Source: Halotia wernerae
GTDB taxonomy: Bacteria > Cyanobacteriota > Cyanobacteriia > Cyanobacteriales > Nostocaceae
Direction of reading: 5' to 3'
DNA length: 64,000 nucleotides
Assembly: GCA_034931985.1 (NCBI GenBank)
Contig: JAYGHB010000012.1
Location: forward strand, 30,816-94,815
A program made the translations under genes and the position numbers. The notes under the pieces are model-generated. The model was not told the DNA's origin, searched no databases, and worked only from the letters and a program-made list of their open reading frames with translations. This document shows, piece after piece, positions 37,687-47,299 of this stretch. Each line of letters begins with the position of its first letter. Positions within the stretch are counted from its first letter, which is position 1.

Positions 37687-38310
37687 ATGCTTACAAGTAG
37701 CGAATTGCGCTGGTTTTACCCTGGTACGATGCCAGAAGACATTGAAGTTTGGTTTCAGCAAAATTGTCTGATTGACCGAATGCAACCACCAGAAGAACGG
37801 GAAGATCAGTATCTCTACGCTCCAGAGTGTGATTACTTAGGAATTAAGCTGCGGCAAGGACGACTGGAAGTCAAATGGCGCAAAGCAGAATTTGGCGTAA
37901 TGCGTTTAGGAGAATGTGTAGAGGGCAAGGTTGAAAAATGGGCTAAGTGGATTTGCAACGATCCCACAGGAGAAAGTTTCCAGCCTGCAACAGTTTTGGG
38001 CAATTCAACTTGGGTAAATATTAAGAAAGTTCGCTATTCCCAATCTTATAAACTGTTATCTGACTTTTCAGTACAGCCTGTTGTGACTAATGAATCTAAC
38101 CATAATGGTTGCAATGTGGAAATTACTCATCTAGTAATTCAGAATCATGCTTGGTGGAGCCTTGCCTTTGAAGCCTTTGGTGAAGATACTCTTCTAATGG
38201 ACAACCTTCAGGCAACAGCTAGTTTGATACTCAATACTTATCATAGTTCAAAATTACTGGTTGTGAATTCTTACGCTTATCCTCATTTTTTAGGGATTGT
38301 TTGTCACTAA
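37687..38310 (+). CDS. Conserved hypothetical protein
   Basis: 207 residues beginning SSELRWFYPGTMPEDIEVWF. Mixed alpha/beta, no membrane segment. The N-terminal strand-turn-helix and alternating charged strands (GIKLRQGRLEVKWRKAEF) recall CYTH-like triphosphate-tunnel folds, but the ExExK signature is absent, so this is only a hint. Start ATG 37687. Confidence 0.65.
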   Translation: MLTSSELRWFYPGTMPEDIEVWFQQNCLIDRMQPPEEREDQYLYAPECDYLGIKLRQGRLEVKWRKAEFGVMRLGECVEGKVEKWAKWICNDPTGESFQPATVLGNSTWVNIKKVRYSQSYKLLSDFSVQPVVTNESNHNGCNVEITHLVIQNHAWWSLAFEAFGEDTLLMDNLQATASLILNTYHSSKLLVVNSYAYPHFLGIVCH

Positions 38311-38347
38311 CTAATGGTCTGTTTCACTAGTGATGACGGATATTCAT

Positions 38348-38380
38348 AAAAAAACCCCGGCGAAACTAACCGAGGCGGGG
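38348..38380 (-). terminator. Rho-independent terminator for psb34
   Basis: On the minus strand a CCCCG...CGGGG stem (38376-38380 with 38355-38359) is followed by seven T. It lies 50 bp downstream of the psb34 stop. Confidence 0.75.
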
Positions 38381-38429
38381 AGGAAGTTTAAATGACAATG
38401 AGAGATACCGATACAGAAGTCAAAAAAGC

Positions 38430-38600
38430 TTAACTGACGCTAAAAGCCACCAAAATTAAAGTAGTGACAATTAAAGTAGCAAACACACTTTGTAAAACGT
38501 ATTTACGTTGTTCCCAAATTGCAGGGTACTCAGCACAGTAAACCTGTGGTTCAGTTGGGTAGTTGTTGAGAACGCCGTCTTCGTTAATGGTGGTATACAT
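38430..38600 (-). CDS. psb34: Photosystem II assembly protein Psb34 (Ssl1498 family)
   Basis: 56 residues: N-terminal MYTTINEDGVLNNYPTEP, PAIWEQRKYVLQ and one membrane helix (LQSVFATLIVTTLILVAF). This is the Ssl1498/light-harvesting-like (HLIP-related) family. Psb34 binds CP47 in the RC47 intermediate during PSII assembly and repair, competing with high-light-inducible proteins. Monocistronic with its own terminator. Too short for usual gene-length cut-offs, but the match is clear. Confidence 0.85.
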   Translation of the reverse strand: MYTTINEDGVLNNYPTEPQVYCAEYPAIWEQRKYVLQSVFATLIVTTLILVAFSVS

Positions 38601-38864
38601 AAATTGTTTTTTGTTGTTTATTAACTTATGTAACTTAATTTAACAAAAATGTTACAAAGTGTCAACTAGGCTTGACAAAAAAATATCGATAGTTTGGATA
38701 AAAACTACTTATAAGGGAGGAGGAGTCATATCGTGTTCGGGTAAAGACTTATCATTAAGACCGCAGGGGGTAGGCAGGGGGAGTAAGAAAAGTAATTTGT
38801 ATCAATAATTTCGTGGAATGGTATCAGTCTCCGAAAATCGGATTAAATTTTTCCTGACTCAAGA

Positions 38865-41800
38865 CTAATGAGTAACCCCAGAGGCGAAATTCACTGTATG
38901 TGGTTCCTCTAGTGACTGCTGAATACTAGCTTTAATAGCATTCAAATAACGGCGTAAAGCCAACATCTGTAGTGAATTGGGACGATAAGTAAGATTTCCT
39001 TGTTTTTCAAAAAGTGGTGCTGCTGCGATCGCTTGATAGTCAGGATTTTCATGGGAACTTTGGGTCAGCCAGGTAGTATCCAAACTAGAAGGTATTAAAC
39101 CAGGAGGTAATTCACCTTCCAAAAAAGCTAATAGGCGTTGCTGACAGATACTAGTATTAATGCCACGACCCTCGAACAACTTAAGAACTTCACCAAAAGA
39201 TAAGGTTCTGTCTGGCAAAAGCCGCAGCAGTTCTGTAAACAAAAAATAGTCGGTATACTGTTGCCTGGGTTCTTCTAAAACCTGAGGATGTAAAGGCAGC
39301 ATAGCTAGACCGTAGGCAACCCGGCTACAATTAGGAGCGCCATTATCACCCAGATATAAATCTTGAATAATTTTAGCGTTGGGGAGTTTTTGCCGCAGCC
39401 AACTGTTGACAACTCCTAATGAAGCTACCCCACCAGTTAAAATAGCTTGATTAATTGCTTCTGTAGGAATACCACGAGCTACCAACAACTTGTTAAGTTC
39501 TCGGTTCAGGCGACGCACGAAGGGAACAAATACTTGACTTTCTAAGTCCCGCCGCTGCAATACCCACCGCTGATCAGCCAATTCCAGGGTAAAAGACTCT
39601 TGGTGTTGCAAAATTAGCTTCAGAGCAAGCGCTGCATCTAGCACTGCTTGTCCTAGTAAGGAACTTTCTAGACGCTGCTGGAGGCGAATGCGAGCATCAA
39701 TATCTGGTTCCCCTACTCTGGGTAAATCTAATTCTTCTAAACCCAGACTCTGCCAATACATTTGATCTACACCAGAAAAGGCAGTTTGCCATTGCCAAGG
39801 ATTACTAGTAGTTTTGTCATCTCCCTGGCTTGCAAAACGTGATTGTCGATATTTGGGTGAAACTAGTAACTGACAGATAATGTCCTGCTCAATGCCTTTA
39901 CTAGCATAGGTAAAACCGTGCAGCATGAAATCTTGGTGCGCCAATTGCAGCAGATTTTCTGGCAAATCGACCAGCGCCATTTCGGTTGCACTTGCTCCAA
40001 TATTAATAGCGAGGGTGTTACCAACCTGAGAATGATCGCTGGTTTTGACTGGATGTAAACCTTGCTGATCGCTTAATTGTACTGTTTCTCCATTTTGACC
40101 ATCGAGTGTGCTGAGTAGACTGGCGATCGCTTCTTCCACAAAAAATACTTGCTGGGGATGTTGAACGAGTTTGCTAGTCAGTAAAGCTTCCCGCACATTG
40201 AAGCGATATTGTTCCGACCAGTTAGATGGACAAGTACAGATCACACCAGCAATATTACTAATAATGCTGTGGAAAGTTGCGGCGTTAAAACCAACAGCCG
40301 TAGCAATTAAACCCTGAGTGGTGCTGTGGCGATCTGATTTGAGGGTCAACAGCAATTTGGAGAGCGATCGCACCACCCAAATTAAAGGCCCCGCAGAAAA
40401 TTCATTGAATTGCAATACAGGTTCCCATTTGTGTTGTGTACTTTTGTAGGGAATAGCTACCTGTAAATATGGCTTTAATTGCGCTGAGTAGAGATTTTTT
40501 TTGGGGGCGATCGCCGATTCGGAACTAGTAAGATTTTCAGCTACTTGATCTTGGGTAACAGGTGCAGTCGGCTCCGATATCCCTGTGCTTTCAGTCTCTC
40601 CATGAGGTACAGAAGCAGTAGGTAGATAAACCTCAGCTGGTAAACGAAACGATTGCTGGAATGAAGTAGTTCCTGCTTGGTTTTCTGCTGACCAATAAAT
40701 AGGATAAACAACACAAGTAGAGCGATTCAACAAAGCCGCAGAAATCCCAGTTGTACCTAAATCAATTCCTAGATACCACACTGAGTCGAGAACATCGAGT
40801 GCAACTTCTAAATTATTTGTGGAGTTGGAATTTGCAACTACAGAGTGGTCTGACTTAGAAATTGTAACTTCCTTTTTTTTTTCAACTGCTGGGCTAAAGT
40901 CTAAATCAGCTTCTGCTTGAGGCAAAGATATAGGCGCAATCTTCCGCACTTCTGAATGAGGGAAAGCAACATCTGGTGTGTTTTCTGCGATTTGTTGCAG
41001 CTGATCGCTATCTTGAACCCAACTTTCAGCACTATCCCAAACATTCATTGCAGGTTTTGACTGAGGATTTAACTGTTCATCAAAATTTGCCAAATCTTGA
41101 TGCAATTGCTGCAACTGCTTTTCGTTTAGAGAAATATCCTGTACATTGGTAGGCTGGTTTATTTCTGGTGATAGTAAATTCTCCTGGGGTGAAGCTGGAA
41201 TGTAGTTATCTAAAAACTCCTCTTGCTGTTCATCGTCATTAATTACTACTTCCAAATTTTGAGCAATAGTTTGCCCTATTGGTGTGATAGTTGGTGTTTC
41301 TGTCGGCAATTGCTCCTCAATATTGACATCAACGAAGAAGTCACTTAAGTCACTTAAGGTTGTAATTGTATCAACACTGCTGGGCTGAATACTGTCCGCG
41401 CCTAAAACTTCTTCTTCTAGCAAGATCGACAAACCCGCAGGCGTAGCTAGATCAGTATCTTCATCAAAAAACAATGCTTGCCATGACTCTAATGATAAAT
41501 CTATAGATTGTGTTGCATCATTTGGCGTTTCTTGGAGGTTAGTGTGGCTCTGTTCCAACAAACTTGGATCTGATTTGTCAAGCCAAGGATCTGGCAATCC
41601 TGGGGTAGAATCCACTGGAGGAGTAGAGGCGGTGTCAGGGATACTCGATGCTGATTCCCCATTGCTGGGAACTGTAGGTGTAGGGTCAGCAATATCCGAC
41701 GGTGATAAATCCGCTGTTGCTTCTGGGTTAATCTCAACACTAGGCTTACTAAAGCTACTATTGCCAAACAAACTAGCGTAAAGTTGATCTATTTCATCTG

Positions 41801-42905
41801 CATCACCCATTAATGCCGTATTATCTGGCTGCAACTCCAATGGGGTAGAAGTGCTTGAAGTCAAAGACTCATCTACACCCAACTCCAAAAGCACTGCATC
41901 TATATTTTCTACTTCTGGGTTAATAGTCGATGCAGCCTCTGATTCTATAAATTCCACAGACTGGCTTGTGACCTCAGCATCTGTATAATTTGACTGTATT
42001 GTTTCTGAAGCAGAAGCATTGGTTTTAGTTGACAATGATGGCGGTGTTTTATTTTCTTTGCCTAAAGAAGTAGAAGATTGCGGCTGCAAATATTGCGCCA
42101 AATTGTTGAGGAAAATCCCCATCAACTGTTCGCCTTGCACTCCCGTACTGTGCATTCTCGCTAGGGATTGAGATAAAGACTCGTGATAAGTATTAATGTT
42201 GCGCTGTAATGCATCAAATACAACATTTACCGTGCCATCTAGTGATAATAAGCGTTGATCCAAATCTCTAGCCAGTTGTGTCAACCTTTCGGCTTGGTCT
42301 GAAGATTCTGAGAAAGGCCCAGTCGTAGAAGGTGTTAGCTCTATACTCCCGTCGCGATCGCTGGTTTGGGAAGAACTAGCAGAATTTACCAAAGTTTCCG
42401 CCATCTGCGGCGTTAAATTTGGGATGAGGCGAGTCATGAGTACCTGTAAAAACTCAGAAATCATCTGCTCCTGGTTTTCCCACTGCTGGCTTAAGGAATA
42501 GTGGTGCAGTCGCTTTTGCTCTAACTGTCTAATTTCCTGTACAAGAGTGGCTCGCTCTTGCAACATTGCTGTTAATTCTGCTTGCAGGGGCTGGATTAAT
42601 GCCGAAAATTCGTTTTTTAACTGTTGGGATATAAAATTATTTTGTTCTTGGTCTGGTTGATTTTGCGATGTTGAAGATTGGTCAACAAATTTTGCCAATA
42701 AAGGCGATCGCAGGGGCTGTTCTGTAGATTTGTTTGAGGTCTCGTTCTCTCCTATCTGCACAAGAAAGTTGCGAACTCGCTCTAAAACCTCTTTTGGCTC
42801 TGATGTTTGACTAGACAGAAGCCTAGGTAAGCGTTTACCGCTGCTAGTCAGCAAGTTGTCAATATCTGCAATCAGTTTTTTAATTTCATCTTCGCGGGAA
42901 GTCAC
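38865..42905 (-). CDS. Very large Hsp70/actin-like ATPase protein with long acidic N-terminus
   Basis: 1346 residues. About 1-220 is coiled coil (QLEQKRLHHYSLSQQWENQE), about 220-700 is low-complexity Ser/Thr/Asp/Glu-rich and probably disordered. From about 710 an Hsp70-type ATPase: phosphate-1 YLGIDLGTTGISAALL, phosphate-2 NIGASATEMALVDLP (about 963), adenosine motif AILTGGVASLGVV (about 1153). A substrate-binding beta domain like DnaK's is not evident; the C-terminus is helical. Known only as a conserved cyanobacterial protein to me. A scaffold or chaperone role is inferred. Confidence 0.75.
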   Translation of the reverse strand: MTSREDEIKKLIADIDNLLTSSGKRLPRLLSSQTSEPKEVLERVRNFLVQIGENETSNKSTEQPLRSPLLAKFVDQSSTSQNQPDQEQNNFISQQLKNEFSALIQPLQAELTAMLQERATLVQEIRQLEQKRLHHYSLSQQWENQEQMISEFLQVLMTRLIPNLTPQMAETLVNSASSSQTSDRDGSIELTPSTTGPFSESSDQAERLTQLARDLDQRLLSLDGTVNVVFDALQRNINTYHESLSQSLARMHSTGVQGEQLMGIFLNNLAQYLQPQSSTSLGKENKTPPSLSTKTNASASETIQSNYTDAEVTSQSVEFIESEAASTINPEVENIDAVLLELGVDESLTSSTSTPLELQPDNTALMGDADEIDQLYASLFGNSSFSKPSVEINPEATADLSPSDIADPTPTVPSNGESASSIPDTASTPPVDSTPGLPDPWLDKSDPSLLEQSHTNLQETPNDATQSIDLSLESWQALFFDEDTDLATPAGLSILLEEEVLGADSIQPSSVDTITTLSDLSDFFVDVNIEEQLPTETPTITPIGQTIAQNLEVVINDDEQQEEFLDNYIPASPQENLLSPEINQPTNVQDISLNEKQLQQLHQDLANFDEQLNPQSKPAMNVWDSAESWVQDSDQLQQIAENTPDVAFPHSEVRKIAPISLPQAEADLDFSPAVEKKKEVTISKSDHSVVANSNSTNNLEVALDVLDSVWYLGIDLGTTGISAALLNRSTCVVYPIYWSAENQAGTTSFQQSFRLPAEVYLPTASVPHGETESTGISEPTAPVTQDQVAENLTSSESAIAPKKNLYSAQLKPYLQVAIPYKSTQHKWEPVLQFNEFSAGPLIWVVRSLSKLLLTLKSDRHSTTQGLIATAVGFNAATFHSIISNIAGVICTCPSNWSEQYRFNVREALLTSKLVQHPQQVFFVEEAIASLLSTLDGQNGETVQLSDQQGLHPVKTSDHSQVGNTLAINIGASATEMALVDLPENLLQLAHQDFMLHGFTYASKGIEQDIICQLLVSPKYRQSRFASQGDDKTTSNPWQWQTAFSGVDQMYWQSLGLEELDLPRVGEPDIDARIRLQQRLESSLLGQAVLDAALALKLILQHQESFTLELADQRWVLQRRDLESQVFVPFVRRLNRELNKLLVARGIPTEAINQAILTGGVASLGVVNSWLRQKLPNAKIIQDLYLGDNGAPNCSRVAYGLAMLPLHPQVLEEPRQQYTDYFLFTELLRLLPDRTLSFGEVLKLFEGRGINTSICQQRLLAFLEGELPPGLIPSSLDTTWLTQSSHENPDYQAIAAAPLFEKQGNLTYRPNSLQMLALRRYLNAIKASIQQSLEEPHTVNFASGVTH

Positions 42906-43680
42906 TTTGAATTACCTTAGCTAGAACTGTGTACGTCAACTGGTGTGGGAATTACTTAGCAATTACCGAAAGTACCGAGGTGAGAAACTGTTCTTGAGAC
43001 TCCTTACTGCAATTAGGTAATGGATTACTGGGAGTCGTTGCGATCGCAGTCAGCGCTTGTTGGACAAAATTAGCTTGACAGCTAATTGAAGTCTAAGGAT
43101 ACAAAAGTATTCCGAAGTTGTCAGCAGTTGTCAGCACAAGGTAGTTTACAAGGCGCTGTGTCCTCTCACCATACAGGCGATGTTACAGCCTCTCGGCTTC
43201 ATATTATAAACAACATAGAAAAATACAACAGCTAATTGTAGATAGTCTTGGGTAAACGAACTCTTAGCCACCAATACCAGATTTACAAGGCAAATATCCT
43301 CCACTTTGCACCCACACGAGCAATCAATGTAGCCAACGAGTGACTAAATGGCAAGATGGCATTTTTTGACTTGATTCTCGGTTGGTCTAAACATCGAAAA
43401 ATTTTAAGTTGGCAAAAATGAACTATGTTGAGTATTATTAATGTTGTTTATCGGTGTTTTTAAGTACTTATATTTGCAGTGCAGGGAATAATCAACCAGG
43501 AAGCTATAAACCACTGTGTATAAAAGATTTACCCACTTTAAGCCATAAATTAATATTATTGATCAACAATGCTCTTGTCGTTTTCTGGTTTTACATTGTT
43601 GGTGCTGTGCTTAAATGGCTTAGGCTGAACATAGCCCTTTTATTTGTTGTATGTATAGCCGCTGGAATAAAGATGCCGTA
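42906..43680. other. Intergenic region upstream of devH-like gene
   Basis: 775 bp between the divergent Hsp70-like and Crp-family genes. I looked for an NtcA site (GTA-N8-TAC) and found none that fits exactly; GTAATGGATTAC at about 43016 has only six spacer bases. No gene or clear repeat seen; an open frame at 43454-43681 is judged spurious. Confidence 0.5.
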
Positions 43681-44361
43681 ATGGAAGACCCCATCAATCC
43701 CTGGATGTTCTCATCTCCCTTTTTTGAAGGGTTGCCAGAAGCTGCTGTGGAACTAGCCCTCACCCATCTTGTTACCCGCACACACCCAGCCAATCAAGTA
43801 ATTCTACTGGAAAATGACTGGGGTGGTTCAGTCTATTTTATAGTTGATGGTTGGGTAAAAATTCGCACTTACAATCTGGAAGGGAAAGAGGTAACACTCA
43901 ATATTATTGGCAAAGGGGAATTGTTCGGTGAAATGGCGGCGCTAGATGAAGTACCTCGATCAACCGATGTAATTACCCTGACTCCTACAGTCATTGGCAG
44001 TATGCCTTCTCAAGATTTTGTCAAGTTACTTTACACAGAACCATTGGCAGGAGTCCGGTTGTCACAGTTAATGGCTCGACGCTTGCGACAAGTAAATCGG
44101 CGACTGCGCTTGCGGGAATCTGATAGTCAGTCACGGGTAGCAGACACCTTGTTGTTTTTGGCAGACGGACAAGGAAAACAAGGGCAGACAGGAACCGAAA
44201 TTCCTAATTTACCTCACCGGGAGTTGAGTAGTTTAAGCGGACTGGCGCGGGAAACTGTTACAAGAGTATTGACAAGATTAGAAAAAAAAGGGTTGATTAA
44301 ACGGGTTCAAGACTCCATTTGTATTCCTGATTTGTTAGCACTGGAAAGAACGATCGTTTAA
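43681..44361 (+). CDS. devH: Crp/Fnr family regulator, DevH-like
   Basis: 226 residues from ATG 43681. Cyclic-nucleotide-binding-like domain (PANQVILLENDWGGSVYFIVDGWVKI ... GKGELFGEMAAL), dimer helix, and C-terminal helix-turn-helix (LSSLSGLARETVTRVLTRLEKKGLIKR). The start MEDPINPWMFSSPFFEGLPE matches what I recall of Anabaena DevH, which is needed for heterocyst glycolipid layer formation. Followed by DUF2232 and CobT-like genes, only 13 bp apart, in one likely operon. Confidence 0.82.
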   Translation: MEDPINPWMFSSPFFEGLPEAAVELALTHLVTRTHPANQVILLENDWGGSVYFIVDGWVKIRTYNLEGKEVTLNIIGKGELFGEMAALDEVPRSTDVITLTPTVIGSMPSQDFVKLLYTEPLAGVRLSQLMARRLRQVNRRLRLRESDSQSRVADTLLFLADGQGKQGQTGTEIPNLPHRELSSLSGLARETVTRVLTRLEKKGLIKRVQDSICIPDLLALERTIV

Positions 44362-44374
44362 CAACTTGTCCAAG

Positions 44375-45109
44375 ATGAGCATTTTAGATTCTTCACCAGA
44401 TGAGCCAGAGTCAGATCCATCGCCTGAATCTCAAAGCCCTCTCAATCGATGGTTAGATCAACACGAGCAATTAAAGCCACCCCAATTGAAAGTTGATGCG
44501 CCCTTGAGGATGGTGGAAACGGCGTTTTTAGCTAGTACTGCTAGTCTAATTTGGTTTATTAATTTTTATTTTCCCTTAGGACCGGTTTTACGGATATTTT
44601 TTCCTGTGCCGATCGCTTTAGTTTATCTCCGCTGGGGTAAACGCGCAGCCTGGATGTCAGCACTTACCTCTGGGTTATTGCTATCGGTACTCATGGGGCC
44701 AGTCCGCAGCTTACTATTTGTCATACCCTACGCTTTTATGGGGGTACTTTTGGGAGCAACCTGGTATCGTCGTGTACCCTGGATTGCTTCCATCATCTTA
44801 GGTACGCTGTTGGGTACTTTGGGAGTCTTTTTTCGGCTGTGGTTGTTATCTGTTTTATCAGGTGAAGATTTGTGGATTTATTTGATTAATCAGGTAACAG
44901 AATTTACTGAGTGGATCTTTTTAAAGCTGGAATTATTAGCTAGTCCTAATGTATTTTGGATTCAATTAGGGGCGATCGCCTTAATTGTGTTCAATAACTT
45001 GATTTATTTATTTATAGTTCACCTAGCAGCATGGCTGTTGTTGGATCGCCTGGGAAATCCCATCCCCCGTCCGCCGCGTTGGGTGCAAGTCTTGATGGAT
45101 TATGAATAA
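44375..45109 (+). CDS. DUF2232 membrane protein
   Basis: 244 residues from ATG 44375 (a TTG at 44366 is less likely). Acidic N-terminus, then about seven membrane segments (FLASTASLIWFINFYF ... AALTSGLLLSVLMGP). Similar to DUF2232/ThiW-like membrane proteins of unknown substrate. Lies between devH-like and CobT-like genes; the stop overlaps the next start by 8 bp, so the two are translationally coupled. Confidence 0.75.
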   Translation: MSILDSSPDEPESDPSPESQSPLNRWLDQHEQLKPPQLKVDAPLRMVETAFLASTASLIWFINFYFPLGPVLRIFFPVPIALVYLRWGKRAAWMSALTSGLLLSVLMGPVRSLLFVIPYAFMGVLLGATWYRRVPWIASIILGTLLGTLGVFFRLWLLSVLSGEDLWIYLINQVTEFTEWIFLKLELLASPNVFWIQLGAIALIVFNNLIYLFIVHLAAWLLLDRLGNPIPRPPRWVQVLMDYE

Positions 45110-46226
45110 CTTGATTACCATTTACACCCAAATAGAACAAGGTAAAGCATGGACTGCTAAGTATCGCGGTTGTTTGCCTATTTTTGCTTGTGTTTTAGGT
45201 TTTACAGAAACAGGATTGATTCCAGGAATTTCGGCGGCTGGTCGCACTCCCGCAGATCGTAAATATACTGCTTGTGCTGATGCTGAATTTTTATATTACG
45301 GCCCGGAATACCAGCCTCAATATTCTTTACCACCGCTAGCTGATGGAGCGTCACCTGTACTAATTTCTCGTGCTGTAGTTGAGGCGCTCAAAATTCCTCT
45401 GTATTTATTTAACGCCGGTTTACCCCAACTTCCTGCTATGCCAACCATTGATTTGGGTGGGGCGATCGCTAATTGTTTAAGTGAAGGTGTAGCTATGGAT
45501 CTGGCGATCGTCCACCACCTATTCAAACAAGGACTGCTTTGGGGTGAGCGTCTGGCGGCTCAAACTCCCCAGGGATATCTCATTTTAAGTGAGTGCGTTG
45601 TTGGAGGAACCACAACTGCTTTAGCGGTTTTAACAGGCTTAGGAATAAATGCTGTAGGAAAAGTTAACAGTAGCCATCCTATTTGTAACCATGAGCAAAA
45701 ATGGGCAGTGGTGCAAGCTGGGCTAGAACGGGCATTTCCCCACAGACAACTGATAATTGACCCTTTAGAGCTTGTGGCGGCGGTAGGCGATCCAATGCAA
45801 GTGGTGGTAGCTGGGATGGCGATCGCTGCTAGTCGTCGTTGTGGTGTTTTATTGGGGGGTGGTACACAAATGCTGGCAGTTTATGCTTTGATAAGTGCGA
45901 TCGCTCAAGCTTATGGCTTATTTTGGCAACCCAACGAAGTCGTTGTCGGTACAACCCGTTGGGTAGCAGAAGACCCAACTGGTAGTACCATTGAGTTAGC
46001 CACCAATTTAAGTCAAAAAAACCCTCCTCTCCTGTCAACTCAGTTGAATTTGGCTAATTCTCGTTATCCCCAACTTCAAGCTTATGAACGGGGTTTTGTA
46101 AAAGAAGGTGTTGGCGCTGGTGCAGCTTGCATTGCTGCCCATCTTTGCCAAAATTGGCAGCAAAATCAGCTTTTGGCAGCTATTGAAGACCAATTTGAGC
46201 GCCTGAGCCGATTCAATAGTCAATAA
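45102..46226 (+). CDS. Nicotinate mononucleotide-dependent phosphoribosyltransferase CobT-like (TIGR00303)
   Basis: 374 residues. ISAAGRTPADRKYTACADAEFLYYGP and GGTTTALAVLTGLG are typical of the CobT-like UPF0284 family, which is related to the enzyme activating dimethylbenzimidazole or another base for cobamide lower-ligand attachment. Coupled by an 8-bp overlap to the DUF2232 gene, a combination that might pair a membrane transporter of a vitamin precursor with its use. Confidence 0.8.
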   Translation: MNNLITIYTQIEQGKAWTAKYRGCLPIFACVLGFTETGLIPGISAAGRTPADRKYTACADAEFLYYGPEYQPQYSLPPLADGASPVLISRAVVEALKIPLYLFNAGLPQLPAMPTIDLGGAIANCLSEGVAMDLAIVHHLFKQGLLWGERLAAQTPQGYLILSECVVGGTTTALAVLTGLGINAVGKVNSSHPICNHEQKWAVVQAGLERAFPHRQLIIDPLELVAAVGDPMQVVVAGMAIAASRRCGVLLGGGTQMLAVYALISAIAQAYGLFWQPNEVVVGTTRWVAEDPTGSTIELATNLSQKNPPLLSTQLNLANSRYPQLQAYERGFVKEGVGAGAACIAAHLCQNWQQNQLLAAIEDQFERLSRFNSQ

Positions 46227-46233
46227 TAAAATA

Positions 46234-46256
46234 ACCGGACTCATAGAGCTTCCGGT
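46234..46256. terminator. Hairpin between convergent genes
   Basis: ACCGGA (46234-46239) and TCCGGT (46251-46256) form a small stem 8 bp after the CobT-like stop; no long T-run, so a weak terminator at best. Confidence 0.4.
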
Positions 46257-46295
46257 AAATTCTGAGAATTATTGACTATTGAATAACGAGTAAAT

Positions 46296-46670
46296 TTAAT
46301 GAATTCTCTCTCTAAGTAATTGTTCTTCTAAGGCAGCAATACGATTATATGCTGCTGTTAATTGGGCTGTCAGTCGTTGTATTTGAATTTCTGGTGTTAA
46401 ATCCTTGTCTCCACCTTGACGATTCATGTCTAGATAAATGCCATCTGTCAATACATCCTTGTGTTCCATTTCTGGATTTAAACTGATTTTTCCTTTTGAC
46501 TGGTAGTACCTACTATTGCTATGTTCTAGTTTATTATCCTTTGCTTGTGTGTTTGCTAAGGAACACTCTGAAAAAGTTTGAGCAACTTTAACGTCAAGTT
46601 GCTCAATTATCTGGCAGAGGGCATCTAGTTTATGGCTCAAAGTCAGAATCTGCTCTTGTAATGGCTCCAT
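46296..46670 (-). CDS. Small coiled-coil protein of unknown function
   Basis: 124 residues. Coiled coil at 1-35 (EPLQEQILTLSHKLDALCQIIEQLD) and again at the C-terminus (QRLTAQLTAAYNRIAALEEQLLRERIH), with a polar variable middle. Looks like a dimerising adaptor; no family known to me. Confidence 0.65.
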   Translation of the reverse strand: MEPLQEQILTLSHKLDALCQIIEQLDVKVAQTFSECSLANTQAKDNKLEHSNSRYYQSKGKISLNPEMEHKDVLTDGIYLDMNRQGGDKDLTPEIQIQRLTAQLTAAYNRIAALEEQLLRERIH

Positions 46671-47068
46671 TTAATACCCTTATTTATTCGGAAATTTTCT
46701 CTATGTTATTCAATTTAGTGGCAATCTTAACAAAACTTATGAATTATTTAATTTTTCAAATATTCTGTCGAAATGCGATATCTAAGTAATTATTTGTAGA
46801 TATTAATCAATATTTTTTGTGAGTATTACCTAATTGATTATTGAGTAAAGTTTAAAATATCAGCAATTTTTTTCAGAAAAATACATTAAATTAACCAATT
46901 TCTGGAGATTTTCCGCATCTTAAAAGTAAATAGCGAAATCAGCCCTGAAAACAGCAGCGGCAATTGTCTAAGATTGAGTTGAAAAAATGACAGTATATTT
47001 AGATACATTAAGTACTTTCTAGTTCAAGTAAAAATATAATTATAGCTATTAGGAAACCTTGATAATTA

Positions 47069-47229
47069 GGGAGCATCCTGTTTTGGCAGATTGCCCTCAG
47101 ACTAGAAGTCTGGGGCTACACAAACGAAGTCCGCCTACGCGGACTCATCTGAAACCCGCGCAGGCGGGTTTTGTTTGTATAGCCGCGATTTCCAATCGCC
47201 CGGCGTTTCTTCCAAAAGTGGATGCTCCC
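47069..47229. mobile_element. 161-bp MITE-like element with 8-bp target duplication
   Basis: Terminal inverted repeats GGGAGCATCC (47069-47078) and GGATGCTCCC (47220-47229) extend to about 18 bp with two mismatches (TTTTGG shared). The direct repeat GATAATTA flanks both sides (47061-47068 and 47230-47237), as expected for a target duplication. The interior holds two strong hairpins (AGTCCGC/GCGGACT near 47128-47145; a CCCGC/GGCGGG pair near 47154-47168) and no ORF. Non-autonomous; the donor transposase family is not identified. Confidence 0.85.
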
Positions 47230-47299
47230 GATAATTAGCTAAGATAGCTAGTATTAACTCAAAAAATGAAAGGTTTTTATCTGTTGAGTTTTGTTATTT

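Noticed and set aside
43010..43030. NtcA-like site upstream of devH-like gene
   Set aside because: Spacing is six bases, not eight, so it does not fit the consensus.
43454..43681. Short frame before the DevH-like gene
   Set aside because: No ribosome site, hydrophobic random-looking sequence, overlaps the true start.
44375..46226. Vitamin B12 biosynthesis cluster
   Set aside because: Only one CobT-like gene is present; the neighbours have no cobamide role known to me.
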